In this document: piece by piece, positions 1-11,155 of the stretch
Numbering within the stretch: position 1 is the stretch's first letter
How the letters are laid out: every line of letters starts with the position of its first letter
Assembly: GCA_907163375.1 (NCBI GenBank)
Contig: CAJQUW010003176.1
Span: 1,030,088-1,094,087 of the forward strand
Direction: 5' to 3'
DNA from: Prostheceraeus crozeri
Taxonomy: Eukaryota > Platyhelminthes > Polycladida > Euryleptidae
Length of the DNA stretch: 64,000 bases
Made by a program: the position numbers and the translations under genes
The notes under the pieces: generated by a model
Told to the model about the DNA's origin: nothing
The model's input: the letters and a program-made list of their open reading frames with translations, nothing else
The model's database searches: none

Positions 1-162
1 TGCATTCCTCCCTGTTATTTAATGTAGGACATAGTCCTTTGATTAGCACAGATTCTCGAAGGTGTAAGTTGATGGCATTGATATCTCTGTCAATCACTGT
101 TACATCAATATCGGATTTACACAAACAACTGTGTCCTACATTAAATAACAGGGAGGAATGCA
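1..162. repeat. 31-bp perfect inverted repeat at the window edge
   Basis: Bases 1-31 (starting TGCATTCCTCCC) are the exact reverse complement of bases 132-162, with about 100 bp between. Read on either strand the arm encodes CPTLNNREEC, the end of a Penelope-type GIY-YIG domain. The two arms are therefore the 3' ends of two element copies in opposite orientation, not a simple hairpin. The left arm may continue outside the window. Confidence 0.7.
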
Positions 163-940
163 CAGAATATCAATCACTGATTTTTGAATTTTGATGTCTT
201 TCTTCTCAACATTGTATCTGGTTGATAAGGCCGTCTTCGCGGTGAAAATTTGTAATAAAAGATCACTTTGCCACATTTGATTTTAGCAGCTTGTCTTAAA
301 ACCCTCAAATAAATATAACAAATGCTGCTCAAAATAAATTACAACATCTTGCTAAACATAAATGAATAATAGAATAGTCGTCATTCTCCCTAGATTTTCA
401 ATATAGTGCGACAGACTCATGTTGTCCATCATTTCATGGTTTGTCCGCATGGGAGGTTAGTCATATTCTTTGAAAAAGATAAAGCAAAATCGCTCCCTTT
501 TTCGACGTAATTCTATATTTAATATAGTCAAAACTCGCCCGACGCGTTCCGACCTTCAGACAGTCTCAAAGGCTTTGAATGTGACACATGTGTTAAAAAA
601 ATTGGTCTTCTATAGGCTACAGATCACTGGTCCAGTCAGGGAAAATCATCAAATCAGCTCATGACGTCTGTTCAATTGAGGCATTTTCAACGCAATGTAA
701 CGTAATTCAGCCATCCCAGTAGCAATCGCCGTGTTTTGTTTGTCCAAAATCTTCTAACTTAAGTCATCAATGGCCATCACTTCAACGCAATGGTCTAACA
801 AGCTATCTTCAGTCAATGCACTTTTTACATTTCGATTCTTTAAACTACGTTGGTGTTCGTTGAATCTAGTTCTGAAAGGTTGACATGTCTGACCTATGTA
901 CTTCTTTTGACAAAGATTGCAAGAGAATTCTTAAAAAGCA
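1..940 (-). pseudogene. Penelope-like element, GIY-YIG endonuclease end (degenerate)
   Basis: Read on the minus strand, 930-760 encodes CNLCQKKYIGQTCQ followed by FRTRFNEHQRSLKNR. This is the Cys-rich lead and YIG core of the GIY-YIG nuclease found at the C-terminus of Penelope-like retroelements. The last piece, INLHLRESVLIKGLCPTLNN, reads from about 85 down to 13 and matches the usual domain end (an ESxLI helix, then PxLN). The stretch between needs frameshifts. Penelope-like elements use this nuclease for target nicking. The reverse transcriptase piece at 3342-3660, same strand, is probably the upstream part of the same copy, now separated by a Tc1-type insertion. Confidence 0.6.
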
Positions 941-1287
941 TATCTATGCGTACAATTAAATTTTGGGCCGATTGTCAAGCAAATATTGCAAGTACACTCA
1001 TTGCTAGATTTTCTTTTAAATGCTGTTGCTTATTTTCTACCAGGCTTTGATGTGATACATACGGGTATACTATATTCATACTTTAATTTATTGATCTTTC
1101 TTAAAAAAACTTTCTCCAACATAGTCAAGAGAAAGACTGTCTTCATTATTTCTTTCGCTATTTACGTTGATTTTATCATTTTTGTGCTTATCCAGGTGAT
1201 GCGTGGTCACCAACGCCTCCTTCGCCTTCCACCAACGGGGTCCAGTTTAAGGCTGGATAAGCATGACGCAGCACCTTCAAGAATGAC

Positions 1288-1626
1288 TTACGTAACATGG
1301 GAATCTAGTGGACAGAACCGCAGGACGAATGCTCGGACAATGTCGGATGGAGGAAATTGACTGCCCTTTACTCCGATCGGAGTAGGCGGAACTAAGTCTA
1401 AGTACTTATCCACATTATTGACATGGAACCCATTACTTTCTAACCTATTCTTCATATTTATTTTTGCTTTTAACATTTCAGACGCATCAAAGCATCTGTC
1501 TTGAACATACCGAAAGCTATTTCTAGCAAAATTATTTTGTATGTAGTTGGGGAGCCAACTATCTTTTCTTAAGCTAATGCATGAGTGGCATAGTTTTCTA
1601 GACCATTGTAGCTGTTTGTTTTTCAT
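1288..1626 (-). pseudogene. Probable interdomain segment of the Penelope-like element
   Basis: The open frame of about 112 codons contains YVQDRCFDASEMLKAKINMK and then NRLESNGFHVNNVDKYL. A helical stretch ending in L-x2-NG(F/Y)-x(n) is common between the reverse transcriptase and GIY-YIG domains of Penelope-like proteins. It lies between those two domains here, on the same strand and in the expected order. No catalytic motif is visible. The assignment rests on position and this weak pattern. Confidence 0.35.
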
Positions 1627-2022
1627 GGATAAACAGTGTGATCATAAAGTCACTGTAACACTAGAATTCACTATACATGAAAAGTGAGTGAGTTTAAACG
1701 ATAACTACTTATGAACATGAAAAGAGCATGACTTAAAGTTTTGTTTTATGATATGAAAAGGCCGACTGAATTCAATTTGCGGCTTTCGAGTTGTCAAGAT
1801 GAAAAAGGCATTATAAAGCTACTACATGGTCATCGTTATCAAGCACCAAATGCATGAATTTCATGCGCTCACACTGTGCACACAAGCAACGCAGCTACGT
1901 CTTCTTTGTGAGGAAATCCTGGCGCATGACACAGCGACCAATCAGGATTCCCCTACTCTTCTTTCCCCTTAAAGAATCTTTAATTCGACAGACTTTTAAA
2001 GGTGACTGAAATCAGTTCCAAA

Positions 2023-3016
2023 ATGGATGTTCAGCAGCGCTTAGAAGCTGTTCTTTTAATGGTAAAATTTGAATCCTTAACCCGTGTTAGAATAGAATTG
2101 CGAAATCGGAAATGGAATAATGTTCCTCATGAAAATTCAATTAGAAATCTTTACAAGAAATGTGATTCTGGAAGCGTTAAAGATGCAGAAATAAGTGGTC
2201 GAGCATCATTCGAAAGCAAATCTCCGAGATTATTTGTGAACAACCCTCAACATCAATTCGCCAAGCAGCTGCAGCTACTAGCTGTTCTTACGGTTATGCT
2301 CACAATGCTGTGAGACATGATCTAGGAATCTTTCCTTACAAATTGCAAGATAACACAAAAGCTGCACGAAGAAGATTGCTCATTGCGAGTCAGCATGTGT
2401 GAGAGTTTACTGCAAAAATCCTACAAAGATGAAGACTTCTTCGATGAAATTATTTTTTCGGACGAGTTAACTTTTCCTTTGGATGGAATGGTCAACCGGC
2501 ATAATTGTCGAATCTGGGGTAAAGAAAAGCCAGCAAACACACTTCAACGCTGCCATTCAGGTCCGAAAGTTAATGTTTGGATGGGGATTTCAAGCCGTAG
2601 AATTTATGGTCCTTTTTTCTTCAATAGCAATGTTAATGGGGAATATTATCTTGATATGTTGCTATCAAGAAGTGAAAAGCGAACTGTTTTTTCAGCAGGA
2701 TGGGGCACCTCCCCATTATTCAAGATCAGGTAGAGACTTCCTTGACAAGCAGTTTTGCAATCGTTGGATTGGCCGATGTGGCCCAATGGTATGGGCCGCT
2801 AGGTCTCCTGATCTCTCTCCTTTGGACTCTTTTGTTTGGGAATTCTTGAAAAGTAAAGTGTTTGCCTCACAACCGAGAAGTTTACAACAGCTGAAAGACA
2901 GCATTTCATCATCAGGTTCAGAAAGCACCTCTGAAATGTGCCACAATTGCATCAGGTCGCTCCGAAAACGACTCCAACAGTGCATTGACAATTGTGATAA
3001 GAACGTCGAACAATGA
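2023..3016 (+). pseudogene. Tc1/mariner-superfamily transposase, frameshifted
   Basis: ATG at 2023 opens a helix-turn-helix-type N-terminus (MDVQQRLEAVLLMVKF), open to 2313. The frame resumes near 2383 with the first catalytic Asp (FSDELTF) and the VNRHNCRIWG segment typical of spider and crustacean mariner-like proteins. It shifts again near 2660-2690 and continues with QQDGAPPHY (second Asp) and RSPDLSPLD (third acidic residue) to a stop at 3016. All three catalytic acids can be found, but at least two frameshifts separate them, so the copy is dead. I could not see terminal inverted repeats. It interrupts the minus-strand Penelope-like element. Confidence 0.75.
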
Positions 3017-3341
3017 CTTTATTTTGAAATTTCTTTCTTTTGGTTCGAAAAATTTAAGATCTGGATGCATAAAAGCTTGAGAAAAATGGAGTTTTACCGA
3101 AAATTTTCATTCAGAGTTGAAAGGATCCATGGACAGGAGGTAATTATATGAAATGCATGTATTTTCATTGGTAGAAATATTTTAATTGAATTTGATTTGA
3201 ATTTGTCAAATTAAATAAGTCAATAATAATGCTTTATTCATTAAATTTATGATAGTGGTTAATACTTCATCTTTATATACACACTCTAGGAGGTATTGAA
3301 CTATATTATATTGGCAATCAAACCCTACAGCAACTTTATGA

Positions 3342-3660
3342 TCACTTTATGTCCAGAAAATCAAGATAATCGGTATCGGGGATTTCTGAAGTAAATTGAA
3401 TATCACTGTTTACTGAGTTAAAAGTATCAAGAATGATTTTCATCATATCTGTATTTTCGGGAAATGGTCCCATGATGATATCATCAATATATCTTTTGAA
3501 GATGACTGGGGCAATACTATGTTTTACTTTTAATATATCAAGCGCTTGTATAGCCTCGAAAATCTTCTGCAACTTCAAGACCATCCTCAATTGGAACACT
3601 TGGATACAAATTATTTACATCTAAAGAGATAAAGACGTAATCATCCGTGCCGTGTTATTT
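3342..3660 (-). pseudogene. Penelope-like element reverse transcriptase fragment
   Basis: On the minus strand, about 3640-3570 reads FISLDVNNLYPSVPIEDGLE, reverse transcriptase motif A in its Penelope form. After a small frame change the ORF at 3599-3342 gives VIFKRYIDDI (motif C, YIDD) and LDFLDI (motif D region). A KRYIDDI catalytic box is characteristic of Penelope-like rather than LINE or LTR enzymes. The 5' part is missing and the frame is broken between motifs A and C. It is probably the upstream half of the element ending at base 1. Confidence 0.65.
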
Positions 3661-4187
3661 ATTCTATCACTGTTATTGTAAGACATTCTACTAATGCGTT
3701 GGTGCTATTCAAATGTGATGGAACATCATATTAAATCAATTAGTAAATTTGTTCTCCTCTAATCGGACAGAGGCACTCAACATCAATCTCTACAGATTCA
3801 TTGCAGTCTAGAGACGGTATGTGCATTCATATCAGAAATCATTAATTAATAATCAGAGCAATTATGCAACTCTCACGATTCTGAGTACTTAAGAGATCAT
3901 TATTAGAAAATTGGTGGCATTACCTAAACAAACTGCTGAAATATCTCTTCGATCATTGTGATCTTAGTGATAAGCAAGATCCATCAATGTCGATAAGATG
4001 TCATCTACTGTCAGCATCAAAACACTGGCATGATTGGGATATAATTGATAATACAGCCCTAGCTCTAATGATAACTCATGTCGAGAATAGGCTTCAAATG
4101 AGGAGATAACTCGAAAAGAGCAGGAGACCTGTCAAATAGATCAGAATCGTGCTAAGGACTGATTGATAATTTGACGATCGCAAAGCA

Positions 4188-4790
4188 TTATTTGAGGAAA
4201 AGTTTTGAATGATACCCCAAAACAATTTTGGTTCGACGCTGAATTCTCTCCAGGATTTGCTCATCCTTAGCTAAAAGGCCAACTATTGCGGGAGAGCAAT
4301 ATTCAAATATGTATGAAATGAGACCATGGTAAATGCGCATCAGATTTCTGTGATCTAGAAAAGGCTTGAGGATTCGCAAGGCGTATAAACGTTTGGATGA
4401 GAGACTGCTAATGTACTCGATATGTCTACTCCATTTAAGGTCAGATGTAACACTTTAAGATCAGGTGTAATTCTTTAAGATCAAGAATTTCATTTCAGAT
4501 ACCATCTTCATATCGTCAAGGGTAGAAAATTTGTGCATGTGGAGTTCGTGAGATCCAGCCAGAGCTGCTTGCATTGACGAGAATTAAGTCTGGGATCCAC
4601 AGATGCTGACTAAGTCATCACATACTTGAATAGATCTGTCGGTTATTGGCACAACAAAAGTGCAGTCCTCAATATATTTTACGAAACTTGAAGAGCTCAA
4701 TGGGCGAAAAGAAACAGCCACTAAGTTGAACAATCAGAGCCCGAGAATGTACCCTTGCGGAACACCATTATTATAGGCTTCTACCTTACA
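4188..4790 (-). pseudogene. LINE reverse transcriptase 3' fragment
   Basis: Minus strand from about 4790 reads NNGVPQGYILG (motif B region), then a stop, then SSFVKYIEDCTFVVPI, where the usual (A/V)DD box has become IED. It continues with FKWSRHIEYISSLSSKRLYA and LRILKPFLDHRNLMRIYHGL, ending with the thumb-like segment LERIQRR. This order is that of Jockey/CR1-type non-LTR retrotransposons. Several stops and the altered catalytic box mean it is inactive. Confidence 0.6.
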
Positions 4791-4799
4791 TAAATTATA

Positions 4800-5764
4800 C
4801 GGTATAGGTCTACGTCTCACCCTGGCTGTATAGTAACCGGGTCATGCAATGGCACTGTGTCTATGCCATAGGTAACCGGGTAGCCTATGCATGGGTTGCT
4901 AGTCAGCATTAGGTTCTGCATCACCCCATCAAACCAAGCGAAATGGATTTTTGGTCCATATAGTCAGGCCTAACGGGTCTTATTAGCCAATAGGATAAAT
5001 AGCAGGCTATAGCAAAAGGCAACATTCATAATGTTGCATTTTGTAAGTCTAGCCTACCTTCCCGATACCAAGCCTAGGCCTACATTGCTAGGCTATGACT
5101 TACTTATTAATTGATTCTTGATAAGCTCACGAATAATGCCGTGGGTTGGGGCTTGTTAAGTATATACATTGTCTAAGATAAAGACGAAACTTGTATCAGT
5201 ACAGTGCATATATACATGTAGGTAGACAACCTAGATAATTTGGGCATATCTAGCAATTGGCCTCTTTTTAGTTTTCTTTTGTTGTATACCTGTATTTAGT
5301 TAACTTATAATCGAAACCCATGCCACTCAGGTAGGCCTACGTGTAGGCTCTAACAATACGTAGTTTAACTATTAGGCCTAGGCTACAGTTTAACCAGGTC
5401 TGGCCTGCTGCACTTGATGATCATCAGCCAAATAGCTATTATTCCCTCTTTTCTGTGACTAACTGGCTCTTCTCGAGAGAATAACAGCCAACAGCTTAGC
5501 GCTGTGAATGGGTGACATCAGCAACACAGTAGCAGGTTAGATAATGGAAAATCTGAAATAGTGTCGAAAAAAATAGCACGAGACCGAGGGAGAAAATATT
5601 AGAAATACACAGATTTACAGCAGAAGTTTTACTTTGTCTTTTAGGTTTGGGTCTCGGTTGAGTTGTTGGGTTTGACACCCAAGCCTTGGGTCCAAAACCA
5701 AAGCAACCCAAGCAGCAACCTTAAACAAAGCCATGAGGCAAGTGGTTATCCATGAGGCAGTTGA
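4800..5764. other. No gene recognised; repeat-like DNA
   Basis: No coding signal stands out. The stretch is rich in taggcctac/gtaggcct words and contains two short copies of a 'gtaaccgggt' segment (about 4831 and 4870). This suggests dispersed repeat DNA of unknown class. Confidence 0.4.
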
Positions 5765-6100
5765 TTATATTGTATCATGACCAATTTGATCGAAAGCTTT
5801 TGTGAAGTAGTAGGCCAGAAGATTGACACCGATGGTCTCAGTATTGTCTAGGTTGGCGGTTATGCGATCATGGATGCAAATCAAGGCAGAGATGGTCGAT
5901 GAATAGCCTGGTCCAGAGACTTTGGTTGCAAGTCCTCCGACTGGACTGGGACAGGAAAAGGATGCATGAAGAGTGGAGTCACCAGCAAGAGAGTGGATTG
6001 GATTATTCGTTAGACATAGGTCATTTATAACCACTAGAAAGAGAATGGGATGAGAATACAGAGTGGTCAAAAAGTTACTATAGGATACAGTTGATGTCAA
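5765..6100 (-). pseudogene. Two LINE reverse transcriptase fragments, order scrambled
   Basis: The 111-codon minus frame contains SHPILFLVVINDLCL and IHSLAGDSTLHASF, which resemble the motif B/C region of LINE enzymes (F-A-D-D replaced by L-A-G-D). It then contains ICIHDRITANLD and YYFTKAFDQIGHD, which resembles motif A (DFSKAFD). Motif A normally precedes motif C, so two fragments have been joined in the wrong order. Neither catalytic box is intact. Confidence 0.5.
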
Positions 6101-6877
6101 ACTAATTATTCGCGTAAAGTAATTATAATTTCTCTCGTATCTATGGTATTCTCTCTTCTATGGTATTGCTATCGATATCTCTGAACCGCGGATTCAAAGT
6201 GTTGAGATTATTGATTCATTTTGCGTAGATTGTGCATTTTCCCCTACGATCGATATCTTCAATTTGCTATCTCGAATGCGCTTTCTTCACCGCGCGCGTT
6301 GACTGAGTGCTTTTCATTGAGCGACGTAACTGATTTCTGGCTGTCTGCCTACCTCAACGCAAACCGACCGTCGTAATTGATTTCTGGCTGTCTGCCTACC
6401 TCAACGCAAACCGAATACGTGTATTGTGTGCAATAATGCCTCGTAAGTTGACGTTAGATGAAAGAAAGTCCAGAATACTCGTCAAATTTTCTTGCTTCTC
6501 CGATGGATCTCGCTTTCACTTTTCCAACTTAGTTTTGCGCTTCTCTAATTTTGCTCTAAACTGGCACTTGCTGCCGACAATTATCTCGAATTCCAGAATG
6601 CAGGGGATTTCTTGTCTCGGATCCGCTGCAAACCGCTGCAATTTTTCCTTCAAATGTTTTTCTTTTATTTTCAGGATCATGCAGTGGACACGATTGACTG
6701 TGTCTGTTTTCTGACGATAGCATTCCTGTCTGAAATTATGTTGCGGATGGCTGTGTCATAGGCAACATCTCCGATTTATTATTGTTTCCGATGACATTAC
6801 TTTGTTGATCTCATTCAAGTTGCGTCGTTCATTTTTGTCTGCTTAGATTTCAAGATTAACTTATTCTCAGTCAAGAC
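6101..6877. other. No gene supported
   Basis: The stretch includes a roughly 37-bp direct repeat around 6329 and 6376 ('tgatttctggctgtctgcctacctcaacgcaaaccg'). A plus-strand open frame at 6435-6714 begins MPRKLTLDERKSRILVKF. I do not recognise this protein and see no splice or promoter context, so it is not called. Confidence 0.3.
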
Positions 6878-7215
6878 TCACTCAACGTCTGCGTTGCCAT
6901 GTGAAAACGTAGGTCCAATTTTCACGAAAAGTGAAAGAGTCGAAACTTTTCGACACAGACAGCTGTTTTCGGCTGAAACATCATAATCGTCAGTGTTATT
7001 TTCATTTGAAGCTTCGCTTTTATCACCATCGTCTCTACTGCCCTCCTTGCACTCCCCCGATAAACCACAGGAGTTCCATTTGCAATTGCTCCACGCAATT
7101 GTCAAACAAGACGCCTATTTTTCTCGCGGAGATGGCTCCATGACAGCAGCCAACCGCTGTGCGGCATCGTTGAACTCCTCACCTTTTCGTGAAAGCGGAT
7201 GGAGCACCTCCAGGT
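6878..7215 (-). CDS. Possible 3' terminal exon of the SNRK-type kinase gene
   Basis: A splice acceptor (ttcttcag, 7216-7223) is followed on the minus strand by a frame that joins in phase with the exon ending at 10522. The shared codon becomes Asp, then LEVLHPLSRKGEEFNDAAQR and LAAVMEPSPREK up to a TAG at 7115-7117. The same frame stays open beyond the TAG to 6878 through an acidic, Ser/Asn-rich segment ending NADVE. Phase agreement and biased composition favour a real exon. The TAG may be the true end of a short isoform, a mutation, or a sign that the call is wrong. Vertebrate SNRK has a much longer C-terminal tail, so further exons could lie elsewhere. Confidence 0.35.
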
Positions 7216-10200
7216 CTGAAGAATTGAATTTTTGGGCAAAGATTTTAGTAGGTAAGAGCACTTTATGTGCAACATCCGTATTTGCGAGTATTGCTAACGT
7301 CGTTCAATAATATTGTATACTGTAACACCTGTTTTCTTTCTAATTACTTTTGCTTTTATTAAGCATCTTACAAGCGCTAGAATCAAGCTTCGAAAATTCG
7401 TAATACAAAATGGGCACCAAACGAGCTTTTGACTAGAACATTAAATCATAAAAGAACATAGGAATAAAAAAATCCTATATTGTGCTTATTCGTTATCGCA
7501 TTTTAAAAGAGTTAATAATTGCCATCTTTAACTTTTAATTCATCCCACTTTTTCATATTTCCGTGAGAACACTACTTCTGACATAACTATTTGGACATTT
7601 TGTCACACAGAGAATCCCACACTTAATCACACAATTTTTGATATTCAAAATTGACACATTTTGTCAGAACGGCCCACTCCAAAAAGTGCAATTTTCATAA
7701 TCTGTTTACCCTGAAACAGAGGGTACACGGGAGATCTATCCTTTCTTAAATCAAATGCATATTGAAGCGTTCTGATTGTGTAGCTGTTCATCTGATATTA
7801 ACAAGAAAATGAAAGCATTTTGAATTTCTTAGCAGACACTGTTTTTGTAGCTTCAATTCTAGAGGCCATTATGCTTTGAAAAGACTTATCTTCCTTCTTG
7901 TCTACTTATTTACCTTCCATGTAATCATCTATCACAATAATGACCAGTGTTCGTACTACTGGGCACCACCCGCACGGAGACTGTGCAATACACCGAACTT
8001 AGTGAAGCCTACCGCAATACTTACCGCAAATGCAGAAACCGTAATCTCATTAACTAAGTGAGGTTACAATAAACGATGAAATAGAATAAGATTATTTGTC
8101 AATCTTACTTTAGCAGTTTGGAAAGTGACATGCCCGACATCAGTGCTGAGGCTCGAAAATGATTTACTCTTGTGATTATGTGATCTGAGAAAACATATTT
8201 GACAAGAGTTCTGTCTTCGCTTGCGGAAATGCATTGTCTTCTCGGCTTGGTTGGGCGGAGTAGGAGGTCCCAACTTCTACATATTTTCCTTCAGGCTAAA
8301 GCTGAGAAAAGGAAAGCTAAACAGCCTATACCAAAGCTATACTTAAATTTTCCCTCTTCTCTGCATTACCATCTCAATCATGATTATGATCAATTGAGTC
8401 TCAAAATAGTGGCGATAAGAGAACATGATAGTCAATTTCAAGATCCACATTACCAAATATGAGATGGAAATGGAGAAGTTTCAATTCTTTTTAATTTTCT
8501 TCATCAAGTCAATTAGCAAAGACTTCACCATCACAATCTGCTTCTGACAGGAAGACAAATTCAAGAACAGTGATCTAAATCTCATAAAGCCGATGAAGAC
8601 ACACTGAGAAAGCATAAAATATCTCGCTATCCATTTTCATTCACGCAGACTTTCCAAAATTTTATTTATAAGTCTCAGCGAGTCGTGGAACATTTCTATA
8701 CAAAACAACTTAAGTCTTTATATACAAAAAAAGTTTTTGGTTTCAAGATAAAGTGCAAGTTAACGTGAATGATATAATTTTGAATTCAGATAGAAAAATT
8801 TCTTAAAATAATTAGCAGCCCAATGAGATGGATCGTTCGACGATGCTTCAATATAAGTTTTTATGAAAAGAAAGAACGTATTTTTAACACTTCAATCGGT
8901 TTCGATTGGAGGACAATGAGATGGGCTATTGGACATCTTAAGAAAAACCAACGTTAAAATGTACATATGCCCTTTTCTATTTAATTCCTGACGAAGATTG
9001 TGGTCATGCTGGTCTCGCTGTCTTCCAATCGAAGCCGGTTGCAGTATTGATAATTAGAAAGACGTTCTTTATTTCCATTTTAAAAAATTCAGATGGAAAA
9101 ATGCCATTTTCGCTTTGTCGAAAAACTGAAGTTTGATGAAACATTTTTTAGATGCAAGTTTTGAAATAAATAAGAGCGGTTTAATTCACAAAGTTTCCTT
9201 CAACGTTTATTGAGCGTTCTCAAGGGCATAGATAATATTATCGACTGAATTACTTACATGAAGTGATTGTGAGATTAGAAACTAAAAGACTGAAACTGAA
9301 TTGTAGGAAACTAATAATGGTAACTGCTGCTTCGGAGCATTAAAATGATGGAGAAATGTAATCCCTATAAAAGTGGGAATAGACATTGAAATTTGTATCT
9401 AACTGAGAAATATCATATCGATGTGGCAAAATCTTGAGACATTGATCAATAAGAAAAATGAAATAATTTCCACATGTAGACATCGGAGGAAGTTTTTACT
9501 CTCTGCGCTATGATACAGCTATGCTCTTTGAATTCTATAACATGCATGATGTGACTTCTACTTTGAAATTCTTTCAATATCTATTTACGTCTGATGTTCG
9601 GTTGTAAACTTATTACAGTCCGTGAAATTTCGAGTTACACCCATAATTAAATATAGTTACTTTTGTAACATTCTTCCATACAGCATAGTATTTAACAGCT
9701 TTATTATAACCATCTACACATTAAAAAAGCATGATGTTTGAATTTGAATATGTTTTGAAATATATAGTCGATCGGATGTGTAGAATTGACAAGTGGCTAC
9801 GTGAAAATTAAAGTTCGGTTCACAGTTCATGTAGATTAATTGATTTGATCCTCCTAGTAGTTGCAGATGTAGGCATTCGAAGCGTTCATTATAATGACGT
9901 GCATTATTCTAAATATAAATAGACAAATTTCGCTTCATAACTCGCAGTTTTATCTATGTAAATTCCTCCGGGTTGATAAGCATCTTTTTGGTATTGAATG
10001 AGGACATCTGAGGATAAAACGCGCCGAATGGCAGAGGAAAGTGTAAATAGTTGCATGATGTGTTTGCATGAAAAGAGCAAATTTTTGGTAGTTTTAATGC
10101 CGTGTACTAAATTTGAAGACAAGCGTTTAAATGATCCACATATACACTGTGCAGCTAGTTGTTTCTTATAAAAATATGTCTCATTATAAAGTGGACTTAT

Positions 10201-10521
10201 CGAGTCGCCAATATTGCATTCTTCTGTAAACATCGCATTGTTTTCCTTCTTTAACCAGAACTACTGGAGAAGGTCGAACTCCCAATTCTCCTCGCTAGCA
10301 AGCACTCAGAACCTTGTGCTTAGATCTTTAGTGCAACGAGCTGGCTATCTCCTTGAACACACAGAGGCGCAGAAATATAACTCAAATCAAATTGTCAATA
10401 GCGGATCAATTTGCGCACACAAGCTATCTCAATTACTTAAATTTCCGTATTCAAGTTCAGTTATGAGTTTTATACTTCAATAAATAAATCAGTGAATTAA
10501 ACCGAATAAAAAAATGCTCAC
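7216..10521. other. Presumed intron or spacer of the kinase gene
   Basis: No exon is supported here. There is an imperfect inverted pair, 'cggtttcgattggaggaca' near 8897 and its complement 'tgtcttccaatcgaagccgg' near 9020. This may be the ends of a small dispersed repeat. The minus ORF at 9904-10233 has no recognisable domain. Confidence 0.35.
8895..9045. repeat. Short imperfect inverted repeat
   Basis: The arms of about 20 bp around 8897-8916 and 9020-9040 are reverse complements with a few mismatches. They enclose about 105 bp. The class is unknown, and no target duplication was identified. Confidence 0.4.
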
Positions 10522-11155
10522 CTAATATTCGGACCACAGCATTGTTGGGTGGAACAGGACCCGCGCTTTCGCTTTGTACCACTCCACCACCTGCATTGCA
10601 TGAAGCTTGATTATTAGGCGAATTTTCAACAGTTCTCAACCTGGAGCAACCACGAGCGTAACTGCTGTCCACTGTCATTGTTCCAGAGGCGACCACCCAT
10701 GATGTAGCATTGTTCTGTGCTCCGTTACCTAATGCGTCACTAGCTGCTGCATTTTCTGCCCTCTGAGCCGCGACTTTTTGATGCAGCTGCCTCATTAATT
10801 TCCGCTCAGCAAGCAGATAGTAGGTTGCTGTGACGTGATCGTATTCACCTCTATCCAACGCCCCGAGAATCGCATCTCGAGACGATAAATTTCCTTCGAT
10901 CATGCGTGAGACGATGGCGTCATGATCATCAGTCGAAATACTTTCTCGAGCAATGAGTGGAGCAACAATTGATTGCTCATTTGGTCCGTGTCCATACAAC
11001 CAGACATCGTTGAGAATATCGTTGAGAGAAGCACGTTGTCGAGGTTCTCTAATCAGCATTCTGCTAATCAGACGTCGACAATCCGGTGATACATGAGGAG
11101 GAAAGAAATAATCACAATCCATTATCTTAGCTAGCGTTTCGCTATCATTGGTTTC
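10522..11155 (-). CDS. SNRK: SNRK-type kinase, exon with kinase C-lobe end and UBA-like region
   Basis: The exon is bounded by an acceptor (tttttcag before 11155) and a donor (gtgagc after 10522). It begins in phase 0 with ETNDSETLAKIMDCDYFFPP, the start of the last kinase subdomains, and continues through CRRLISRMLIREPRQRASL (subdomain XI with its invariant Arg). A segment containing DRGEYDHVTATYYLLAERKL matches the UBA-like region of SNRK and AMPK-related kinases. It ends in a Ser/Asn/Gly-rich tail. There are 211 codons plus one base, so the next exon must start in phase 1. The residue order matches SNRK better than other AMPK relatives because of the uninterrupted ETNDSETL junction. Confidence 0.88.
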
